DNA of 45,235 nt from Actinomycetota bacterium (lineage in GTDB: Bacteria > Actinomycetota > Actinomycetes > Actinomycetales > Microbacteriaceae). The stretch covers positions 1-45,235 of the forward strand of contig JAFDWM010000012.1 in NCBI GenBank assembly GCA_018268455.1, in the 5' to 3' direction. A program made the position numbers and the translations under genes. This document shows positions 39,497-45,235 of the stretch, in pieces. Each line of letters starts with the position of its first letter. The first letter of the stretch is position 1. A model generated the notes under the pieces. It was not told the origin of the DNA, did not search any database, and saw only the letters and a list, made by a program, of their open reading frames with translations.

Positions 39497-39641
39497 GGGG
39501 AGCCTTTCGTCTAACTGGCAGATCATGCCGGGGAGAACGGAACAAGACGCGCAGGACACGGGAGAGTTGTCGACTCCGTACAAAGCGCGTGCGCCAGTCA
39601 GCCTAGCCCCGATCGGGATCGACAGGGGCCGGTGCTCGAGG
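39497..39641. other. Leader region of aceE
   Basis: No gene seen. The 145 bases lie between aceE and tRNA-Val on the same strand. I found no convincing -35/-10 pair and no riboswitch fold. The stretch GGAGAGTTGTCGACTCC is only a weak dyad. Confidence 0.5.
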
Positions 39642-39714
39642 TGCGCCCAGAGAGACTCGAACTCCCGACCACATCGGTGTAAACGACGTGCTCTACCAAC
39701 TGAGCTATAGGCGC
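39642..39714 (-). tRNA. tRNA-Val (anticodon TAC)
   Basis: Complete cloverleaf on the minus strand: acceptor GCGCCTA with TGGGCGC (one G-U pair), anticodon loop TTTACAC, anticodon TAC. T-arm GGGAG-TTCGAGT-CTCTC. CCA is not encoded. Confidence 0.95.
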
Positions 39715-39723
39715 GTGATCTCC

Positions 39724-39729
39724 AGCCTA
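39724..39729 (-). promoter_or_regulatory. -10 box of tRNA-Val
   Basis: TAGGCT on the minus strand, nine bases before the tRNA 5' end. Confidence 0.45.
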
Positions 39730-39755
39730 GTGCGGGGCTGTGCCAGGCTGGGCGC

Positions 39756-40886
39756 ATGAAGCTTCCGCACGATGATGTCGATCCCGACGGCCTGCTGGAG
39801 TACTCGGTCGTCTTCACGGACCGCTCGCTCAACCACATGTCCGCACGCTTCGTGGGTGTGATGCAGAGCATCCAGTCCGATCTGCGTGCCGCGTACGCCG
39901 CCGGCGCCACCGCGATCGTGCCCGGCGGCGGCACCTACGCCATGGAGGCGACAGCCCGCCAGCTCGCCACCGGACGGCGCTGCCTCATCGTGCGCAACGG
40001 GCTGTTCTCCTACCGGTGGTCGCAGATCCTCGACGCCGGCGACATCGCGCAGAACGTCGTGGTGTGCGCGGCGCGCCCCGACTCCGAGGATGCTCAGGCC
40101 GCATGGGCACCCGCGCCCATCGACGAGGTCGTCGCCGCGATCCGCGCCCAGCGCAGCGAGCTCGTGTTCGCGCCGCACGTCGAGACCGCCGCGGGGATCC
40201 TGCTCCCGGACGAGTACGTGCGCGCTCTCGCCGACGCCGTGCACGAGGTCGGCGGCCTCCTGGTGCTGGACTGCATCGCCTCGGGCGCGCTGTGGGTGGA
40301 CATGGCAGCACTCGGCGTGGATGTGCTGCTCAGCGCGCCGCAGAAGGGGTGGAGCGGATCCCCCGGTGCGGGCTACGTCATGCTCTCCGACGCGGGCCGG
40401 GAGGCGGTCGTGAGCCGCACGTCCTCGAGCTTCGCGATGGATCTCGCGAAGTGGCTGTCGATCTCCGAGGACTACCTGGCCGGCCGCGCCCCGTACCACG
40501 CGACGATGCCCACCGACACGCTGCTGCACAACGCCGCACTGATGACCGAGACCCGAGAGCGCGGGTTCGAGAACCTGCGCGCGGCGCAGTGGGAGCTCGG
40601 CACGCGCGTGCGCGCACTGCTCGCCGAGCGCGGGCTTGCGTCGGTCGCCGCCGCGGGGTTCGCGTCGCCGAGCGTCGCCGTCGTGCACACCACGGATCCG
40701 GAGCTGCGCAGCGGCGCGCGATTCAAGGCCGAGGGGCTGCAGATCGCGGCGGGCGTGCCGCTGCAGTGCGGTGAGCCGGAGACCTTCTCAACGTTCCGCA
40801 TCGGGCTGTTCGGGCTCGACAAGCTCGCGGATGTGGACGGCACCGTGCAGCGGCTGCAGGACGCACTGGACCGGATGGGTCGGTGA
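39756..40886 (+). CDS. Class-V aminotransferase (alanine-glyoxylate-type)
   Basis: A 376-residue PLP enzyme of fold type I, class V. The PLP lysine is Lys197 in [11 protein letters not shown], and [14 protein letters not shown] holds the Asp that contacts the PLP nitrogen. The N-terminal blocks [20 protein letters not shown] and [15 protein letters not shown] fit alanine-glyoxylate or serine-pyruvate aminotransferases; the exact substrate is not known. The ATG follows a CAGGCT box by six bases, so it may be leaderless. It is 13 bases from the next gene, so co-transcription is likely. Confidence 0.93.
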   Translation: MKLPHDDVDPDGLLEYSVVFTDRSLNHMSARFVGVMQSIQSDLRAAYAAGATAIVPGGGTYAMEATARQLATGRRCLIVRNGLFSYRWSQILDAGDIAQNVVVCAARPDSEDAQAAWAPAPIDEVVAAIRAQRSELVFAPHVETAAGILLPDEYVRALADAVHEVGGLLVLDCIASGALWVDMAALGVDVLLSAPQKGWSGSPGAGYVMLSDAGREAVVSRTSSSFAMDLAKWLSISEDYLAGRAPYHATMPTDTLLHNAALMTETRERGFENLRAAQWELGTRVRALLAERGLASVAAAGFASPSVAVVHTTDPELRSGARFKAEGLQIAAGVPLQCGEPETFSTFRIGLFGLDKLADVDGTVQRLQDALDRMGR

Positions 40887-40899
40887 CGGGGGCACGACC

Positions 40900-41286
40900 G
40901 TGAAGACGGTGCCACGGCGCTGTCCGTGCGGCAGCGGCGACACCCTCGACGCCTGCTGCGGTCCGATTCTCGGCGGGCGTCCCGCTCCGACCGCGGAGCG
41001 CCTGATGCGCTCCCGCTACACCGCGTTCGCACAGGGCGATGTCGCGCACCTGCTGCGCTCCTGGCATCCTTCCACGCGCCCGGCCGGGCTCGAGCTGGAT
41101 CCTGGCGTGCGCTGGCTGCGTCTCGACATCCTCGCCCGCGAGCGCGGCGGCCCTTTCGACACCGACGGGTTCGTCGAGTTCGAGGCGATCCATCGTGAGG
41201 ACGGGCGGCGCGGCGTGCTGCATGAGCGCAGCCGGTTCGTGCGCGAGGACGGACGCTGGCTCTACGTCGACGGCCTCGTCCGCTGA
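40900..41286 (+). CDS. YchJ-family protein with SEC-C motif
   Basis: A 128-residue protein of the UPF0225/YchJ family. The N-terminal SEC-C zinc motif is RRCPCGSGDTLDACCGPIL (Cys-x-Cys and Cys-Cys). The rest is an NTF2-like domain starting LMRSRYTAFAQGDVAHLL. The zinc motif resembles the SecA C-terminus; the role is unknown. The GTG at 40900 follows GGGGG and starts just before the zinc motif; longer frames overlap the aminotransferase. Confidence 0.92.
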   Translation: MKTVPRRCPCGSGDTLDACCGPILGGRPAPTAERLMRSRYTAFAQGDVAHLLRSWHPSTRPAGLELDPGVRWLRLDILARERGGPFDTDGFVEFEAIHREDGRRGVLHERSRFVREDGRWLYVDGLVR

Positions 41287-41302
41287 CCGCACTCCGCTGG
41301 CG

Positions 41303-41308
41303 TAGGTT
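41303..41308 (+). promoter_or_regulatory. -10 box of the zinc-ribbon coiled-coil gene (leaderless)
   Basis: TAGGTT is followed by seven bases and the GTG at 41316. Confidence 0.5.
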
Positions 41309-41315
41309 TAGGGGC

Positions 41316-42071
41316 GTGAAAGCCAACCCCGCGCACCAGCTCGTGCTCCTGGACATCGCCGACGTCGATCGCCGCATCGTGCAGGCAGAGCACAGCCGCA
41401 CGCACCCCGTCGGTGCGGAGCGCATCAACGAGCTCTCCGCGCAGCGTCAGGGGCAGCTGCGCGAGCTGACGGAGCTCTCCGGCGCGCGTGACGATGTGCA
41501 GGCTGAGCTCACCCGTATCGAAGCCGACGTCGCCCTCGCGGCGCAGCGCCGTGACCGTGACGCCGAGCGTCTCGCCACGGCGCAGAACCCCAAGGACGCG
41601 GTCGCCTTCGAGCAGGAGATCGCCGCGCTCGGACGCCGGATCAGCGACCTCGAGGATGCGGAGCTCGTGGTCATGGGCCGGCTCGAGGATGCCGAAGCCG
41701 CCGTCGCCGCGCAGCAGGCGCTGATCGACGAGACCGTCGCCGAGGGCACCCGCCTGACTGTCGCGGCCAAGGCGCAGATCGCCGCCGCTGTCGCCCAGAC
41801 CGAGCAGCTGCAGCGCGATCGACTCGCCCTGGCCGACGCCGTCGCACCGTCTCTCATGGCGGAGTACCAGCGCCGCGCCGGCCGCACCGCTGGGGCCGCG
41901 CTGCTGCGCCGCGCCACCTGCGAGGGCTGCCGGATGGTGCTCTCCGGCACCGATCTCAATCTGATCCGCCAGGCCGCGGACGACGAAGTGGTCTCCTGCC
42001 CGGAGTGCGGCTGCATCCTGATCCGCACCGAGGAGTCGGGGCTCACGCCGAGCAGCACGCCGGAGAACTGA
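41316..42071 (+). CDS. Coiled-coil zinc-ribbon protein (DUF164/CdsZ-like)
   Basis: A 251-residue protein. About residues 20-180 form a long antiparallel coiled coil (heptads such as ARDDVQAELTRIEADVALAAQ and AVAAQQALIDETVAEGTRL). The C-terminus is a zinc ribbon with CEGC and CPEC (C4). This is the CdsZ or DUF164 family, often found in actinobacteria; a role in RNA or flagellar functions has been proposed for homologues, but none is clear here. The GTG start follows a TAGGTT box by seven bases. It lies 29 bases after the YchJ gene. Confidence 0.92.
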   Translation: MKANPAHQLVLLDIADVDRRIVQAEHSRTHPVGAERINELSAQRQGQLRELTELSGARDDVQAELTRIEADVALAAQRRDRDAERLATAQNPKDAVAFEQEIAALGRRISDLEDAELVVMGRLEDAEAAVAAQQALIDETVAEGTRLTVAAKAQIAAAVAQTEQLQRDRLALADAVAPSLMAEYQRRAGRTAGAALLRRATCEGCRMVLSGTDLNLIRQAADDEVVSCPECGCILIRTEESGLTPSSTPEN

Positions 42072-42125
42072 TCGCGACCGACGGCTGAGCCCGCAGGGGC
42101 GGAGCGGATCCGCGTCAGCTGCCGA

Positions 42126-42965
42126 TCAGAACTCCTCGTGGGTGGCAGGATCGGCACCCCACAACCGACCATCGGGAGAGCCCAGCGCCGTGATGGCGTC
42201 GACCTCATCGTCGGCGAGCCGCACCTGGGCGGCCGCAAGGTTCAGCGCCTGGTGCTCGGCCGACGCGGCCTTCGGGATCGCGACCACGCCGCGCGCGGCG
42301 TGCCAGGCCAGCACGGCCTGCGCGGGGGTGATGCCGTGGGACTGAGCCGCAGCGGTGACCACGGGATCCTCGAGGATCTCGCCGGCACGCCCCAGCGGGC
42401 TCCATGCCTCGGTGATGATGCCCTGCTCGCGGTGGTAGGCGAGTGCATCCTCCTGGGGGAAGCGCGGGTGCAGCTCGATCTGGTTCACCACCGGCCGCAC
42501 GCCCGTGGCCTCCTCGACGCGCTCCAGGTGCTCGGGGAGGAAGTTGGACACGCCGATCTGGCGCACCAGGCCGCGGTCCCGGGCCTCGATGAGCGCCTGC
42601 CAGGCCTCGACGTAGTGGTCCTGCCCCGGCAGCGGCCAGTGGATGAGGAACAGGTCGATCGCCTCGAGGCCGAGCCGGAAGCGGCTCTCCTCGATCGCAT
42701 CGAGTGCCTTCTCCCGACGGTGATGGCGGCCGGCGAGCTTGGAGGTGACGATGAGCTCACCGCGGTCGACCGCGGCTCCGGAGATGCCCCAGCCGACCGC
42801 ACCCTCGTTCTCGTAGTTGAACGCGGAGTCGATCAGCCGATAGCCGGTCTCGATGCCGCCGCGCACGGCGTCGGCGCCGGCCTCGCCGCGGAAGCCGAAG
42901 GTTCCGAGGCCCTGCTCTGGCAGGGTGAAGCCGTTGTGTGCGGTGAACGGGGATGGGGCGGACAT
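42126..42965 (-). CDS. Aldo/keto reductase
   Basis: A 279-residue NADPH-dependent (beta/alpha)8-barrel reductase of aldehydes and ketones. The catalytic tetrad is seen: Asp and Tyr in LIDSAFNYENEGAVG, Lys in IVTSKLAGRHH and His in LFLIHWPLPG. The C-terminal NADPH site (VVAIPKAASAEH) is conserved. It resembles 2,5-diketo-gluconate reductase-type AKR5 enzymes; the substrate is unknown. The start at 42965 has GGAGAGGAGA upstream. It converges on the zinc-ribbon gene. Confidence 0.94.
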   Translation of the reverse strand: MSAPSPFTAHNGFTLPEQGLGTFGFRGEAGADAVRGGIETGYRLIDSAFNYENEGAVGWGISGAAVDRGELIVTSKLAGRHHRREKALDAIEESRFRLGLEAIDLFLIHWPLPGQDHYVEAWQALIEARDRGLVRQIGVSNFLPEHLERVEEATGVRPVVNQIELHPRFPQEDALAYHREQGIITEAWSPLGRAGEILEDPVVTAAAQSHGITPAQAVLAWHAARGVVAIPKAASAEHQALNLAAAQVRLADDEVDAITALGSPDGRLWGADPATHEEF

Positions 42966-43091
42966 GATTCTCCTCTCCGGTGCCCTCCACGCTAGTCGCC
43001 GCCGCCCCAGATCCGCGCAGGTCGCGTGATGCGGCGACACACCGGCCGGTGGGCGAGGCGCGCAGCGGTCTGCACCGGCGGCGACAGGGCG

Positions 43092-43097
43092 TAGATT
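43092..43097 (+). promoter_or_regulatory. -10 box of the polymerase-like gene (leaderless)
   Basis: TAGATT is followed by seven bases and the ATG at 43105. Confidence 0.5.
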
Positions 43098-43104
43098 CGA
43101 AGAC

Positions 43105-44832
43105 ATGATCGAATCGGCCGGTGCGCGGGAGATCGTGCTGGGCCGTGGGGTCGAGCCCGATGAATGGATCCTCGTGCTGCGCGACGACGCCGGCACGGAG
43201 GTGCGGCGAGAGTGCGTCTCGTCGGCCGGGCTCGCCGCCGTGGTGTCGTCGCATGAGGCGATGCAGCCGCGCTGGGTGGTGCGCAGCCTGCGCGAGGCCT
43301 ATCCGCCGCTTCTCGCGCAGGGGGTCCGGATCCGTCGTGCATACGACCTGCTGCTGTGCCACGCGATCCTGCGCGACACGGCAAGCCTCGCGGAGCCGTT
43401 GCCGGCCTCGCCGCGGTGGCGGCGTGCGGATCCGCTGACGCTCGCGCCCGACGCCCGGCCTGCGCTCTTCGACCTGTTCGACCCGCACCCGGGCCAGGAC
43501 GGCGCCGGCGCGGAGGTCGACGAGCTGCTCGCAGAGCTCGGACGCCAGCGGAATGCGCTGAAGCGCGCCCCGGACGGCAGGCTTGCGCTGCTGTGCGCGG
43601 CGGAGTCGACCGGTGCCCTCGTGGCTGAGGAGATGACGGCCGCCGGTCTGCCGTGGAGCAGCGCGGAGCATGAGCGGCTCCTCTCGGACGCGCTGGGCGC
43701 GCGCCCCGTGCCCGGAGCCCGCCCCGCGCGGATGGCGGCGCTCGCGGCGACGATCGCGGCCGAACTCGAGGATCCGGCGGTGAATCCGGACAGTCCGCCC
43801 CGGCTGCTCAAGTCCCTGCGGCGTGCGGGGATCCTGGTCGATTCCACATCGCGGTGGGAGCTCGCTGAGCACGAACACCCGGTCGTGGCGCCGCTGCTGG
43901 AGTACAAGAAGCTGGCCCGGCTGTACGCGGCGAACGGCTGGGCCTGGCTGGCGGAGTGGGTGCACGACGAGCGCTTCCGGCCGATCTACCTCACCGGCGG
44001 AGTGGTCACCGGTCGGTGGGCGTCCAGCGGCGGGGGAGCGCTGCAGATCCCGCGCAGCCTGCGTCCGGCGGTGCGCGCCGACGCGGGGTGGGTTCTCGTG
44101 TGCGCCGATGTGGCGCAGCTGGAACCGCGCGTGCTCGCGGCGATGTCGAAGGATGCGGCCATGGCCGCGGCGGCGCGCGGCGCCGACCTGTACGAGGGCG
44201 TCGTGCGCTCTGGTGCCGTGCAGAGCCGGCAGGAGGCGAAGTACGCGGTGCTCGGCGCGATGTACGGCGCCACCACCGGGCCCAGCGGACGGCTCGGCCC
44301 GCGGCTGCGCAGCGTGTTCCCGCGCGCCATGGCGCTGGTCGACACCGCCGCGAGGACCGGTGAGGAGGGCGGCGTCGTCTCGACGCTGCTCGGTCGCAGC
44401 TCACCCCGGCCCGACGCCTCCTGGACCGCGGCGCAGTCCCGGGCGAGCGCCCCCGAGGCCGATGGATCCGATGAGCGGGTCGCCCGCAGCCGTGCCCGCG
44501 ACCGCGGCCGATTCACGCGCAACTTCGTCGTCCAGGGGACGGCCGCGGAGTGGTCGCTGCTGTGGTTGGCGGAGATCCGCCACCGGCTCGCAGCGTTGCC
44601 CGAGGCTCCGCACGCCGCCGCCTCCTCGGGACCGGTGTTCGGGAGCAGGGCTCATCTCGCGTTCTTCCTGCATGACGAGGTCATCGTGCACGCACCGGCC
44701 GAACTCGCCGAGCAGGCGGCGCAGGCGGTGCGGGAATCCGCCGATGCCGCCACCCGCCGGCTGTTTCCCGGATTCGACATCGAGATCCCGCTCGACCTCC
44801 GCATCGCCGAGAATGCGGGCAAGGACTCGTAG
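43105..44832 (+). CDS. Family-A DNA polymerase paralogue (Pol I-like, no 5'-nuclease)
   Basis: A 575-residue protein of the group annotated as bifunctional 3'-5' exonuclease/DNA polymerase. The polymerase domain covers about 210-575. Motif A is VCADVAQLEPRVLA with metal-ligand Asp335. Motif B is RQEAKYAVLGAMYG (Arg375, Lys379); the position of the E. coli Phe762 is Leu383. Motif C is FLHDEVIVH. The N-terminal ~200 residues are in the place of the proofreading exonuclease but show no clear DxE acid pair, so exonuclease activity is doubtful. There is no 5'-nuclease domain. It is probably an accessory repair polymerase, not PolA. Its stop codon is part of the rnpB -10 box. Confidence 0.88.
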   Translation: MIESAGAREIVLGRGVEPDEWILVLRDDAGTEVRRECVSSAGLAAVVSSHEAMQPRWVVRSLREAYPPLLAQGVRIRRAYDLLLCHAILRDTASLAEPLPASPRWRRADPLTLAPDARPALFDLFDPHPGQDGAGAEVDELLAELGRQRNALKRAPDGRLALLCAAESTGALVAEEMTAAGLPWSSAEHERLLSDALGARPVPGARPARMAALAATIAAELEDPAVNPDSPPRLLKSLRRAGILVDSTSRWELAEHEHPVVAPLLEYKKLARLYAANGWAWLAEWVHDERFRPIYLTGGVVTGRWASSGGGALQIPRSLRPAVRADAGWVLVCADVAQLEPRVLAAMSKDAAMAAAARGADLYEGVVRSGAVQSRQEAKYAVLGAMYGATTGPSGRLGPRLRSVFPRAMALVDTAARTGEEGGVVSTLLGRSSPRPDASWTAAQSRASAPEADGSDERVARSRARDRGRFTRNFVVQGTAAEWSLLWLAEIRHRLAALPEAPHAAASSGPVFGSRAHLAFFLHDEVIVHAPAELAEQAAQAVRESADAATRRLFPGFDIEIPLDLRIAENAGKDS

Positions 44833-44835
44833 AAT
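44830..44835 (+). promoter_or_regulatory. -10 box of rnpB
   Basis: TAGAAT whose first three bases are the stop codon of the polymerase gene. The predicted start is around 44841, matching the 5' strand of rnpB P1. Confidence 0.6.
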
Positions 44836-44840
44836 CGAAG

Positions 44841-45205
44841 GGAACGGGTCGGCTGGACGGTCGCGTGGCGGGAGACCGCACCGAGGAACGTCCGGGCTCC
44901 GCAGGGCAGGGCGGTGGGTAACACCCACCCGGAGCAATCCGCGAGACAGTGCCACAGAGAGAAGACCGCCTCGTACGAGGTAAGGGTGAAAGGGTGGTGT
45001 AAGAGACCACCGGGGGCCGCGGTGACGCGGCCCGCCAGGTAAACCTCGCCCGGAGCAAGGCCAGACAGGGGATGCTGACGCGGCTCGCCGAGTCCCCGGG
45101 TAGGCCGCTGGAGCGGCGCGGCAACGCGTCGCCGAGAGAGATGACCGTCCACGGGCGCGAGAGCGCCCCGGACAGAACCCGGCGTACAGGCTGGCCCGTT
45201 CCTCA
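44841..45205 (+). ncRNA. rnpB: RNase P RNA, bacterial class A
   Basis: The catalytic RNA of RNase P that trims tRNA 5' leaders. The conserved core is present: GAGGAACGTCCGGGCT (5' strand of P4 region), CACAGAGAGAAGACC, GGTGAAAGGGTGGTGTAAGAG and the 3' P4 strand ACAGAACCCGGCGTACAGG. The ends pair as P1: GGAACGGGTC (44841-44850) with GGCCCGTTCC (45193-45202), so the gene is complete, about 365 bases. The -10 TAGAAT overlaps the preceding stop codon. Confidence 0.93.
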
Positions 45206-45217
45206 ACACGACGAAGC

Positions 45218-45235
45218 CCGGATCCGCGGATCCGG
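45218..45235 (+). terminator. Palindrome after rnpB, probable terminator (cut by the window)
   Basis: CCGGATCCGCGGATCCGG is a perfect 18-base palindrome starting 13 bases after the rnpB P1 helix. It is the likely start of the rnpB terminator stem; the rest lies beyond the window. Confidence 0.5.

Noticed and set aside
36632-39514. A 960-codon open frame on the plus strand opposite aceE
   Set aside because: Antisense shadow of aceE, with a repetitive His/Arg/Val/Leu composition and no domain signature.
39497-39934. Longer N-terminus for aceE
   Set aside because: It would read through tRNA-Val and into the aminotransferase; the GTG at 39496 has a ribosome site and family length.
42082-42119. 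Hairpin with GGCTGA and TCAGC ends in the gap between the zinc-ribbon and aldo/keto reductase genes
   Set aside because: Only 5 bp pair across a long loop and the inner GCGGATCCGC is an independent short palindrome, so not enough for a terminator call.
44879-45205. Coding frames within rnpB
   Set aside because: The region is RNase P RNA by several conserved blocks and a closed P1 helix.
1-45235. CRISPR arrays, prophage structural genes, metabolite riboswitches
   Set aside because: No regularly spaced repeats, no phage head/tail genes and no known aptamer cores were seen.

Overview
The window is a high-GC actinobacterial chromosome segment, most likely from the family Microbacteriaceae (Microbacterium-like). 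The evidence is the gene set and order: a DUF3145 protein, a FasR-type regulator beside fabD-fabH-acpP-fabF, homodimeric aceE, a mycobacterial-type Nei glycosylase, the Cys-less actinobacterial RpiB, and GTG starts with TAnnnT -10 boxes placed 6-7 bases before the start codon. Nearly all of it is core chromosome. The clearest accessory parts are the left edge (a possible IS end, and a large serine integrase running into tRNA-His), a seven-repeat predicted beta-propeller gene just after a CAT tRNA, and a DUF262 gene coupled to a peptidase.

Layout. 1-1969: probable IS3-type transposase start, serine integrase, tRNA-His; this looks like one end of an integrated element that continues left of the window. 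2005-5828: orn, tRNA-Arg(TCT), PAP2 phosphatase, a small orphan, a LysE-type exporter, ssb, and a lipoprotein with a hexanucleotide microsatellite. 5980-9805: ettA coupled to a hotdog thioesterase, tesB, and an unknown protein. 9830-15877 (minus): FAD dehydrogenase, then pepN, an MscS channel and truncated haemoglobin glbO. 16011-20953 (plus): ferrochelatase, rpiB-nei, a PaiB-like flavoprotein and an amidohydrolase. 21023-26598: dps, a membrane acyltransferase, a gamma-carbonic anhydrase, the CAT tRNA, the propeller gene, and ArsR plus its AHSA1 partner. 26649-31563: S33 peptidase and DUF262 (minus), a 2OG/Fe(II)-oxygenase-like gene, and DUF3145.

31858-39496 (minus) is the most integrated block. 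Pyruvate dehydrogenase E1 (aceE) makes acetyl-CoA. Fourteen bases downstream of it lies a PucR-type regulator placed like Streptomyces FasR, followed by fabD, fabH, acpP and fabF, the initiation and elongation core of type II fatty-acid synthesis. The order links acetyl-CoA supply, a pathway regulator and acyl-chain building. The right end carries tRNA-Val, a class-V aminotransferase, a YchJ-like protein, a coiled-coil zinc-ribbon protein, an aldo/keto reductase, a family-A polymerase paralogue and a complete rnpB whose -10 box uses the polymerase stop codon.

The strongest points for follow-up are: the integrase reading frame that ends inside tRNA-His; the DUF262/DUF1524-like protein lacking the usual His of its nuclease motif and carrying an unrecognised C-terminal extension; the seven-repeat propeller; a probable 2OG oxygenase behind an iron-box-like palindrome; and at least eleven genes with a leaderless-promoter layout. 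I saw no CRISPR array, prophage structural genes or metabolite riboswitch. No gene-free stretch exceeds 300 bases.
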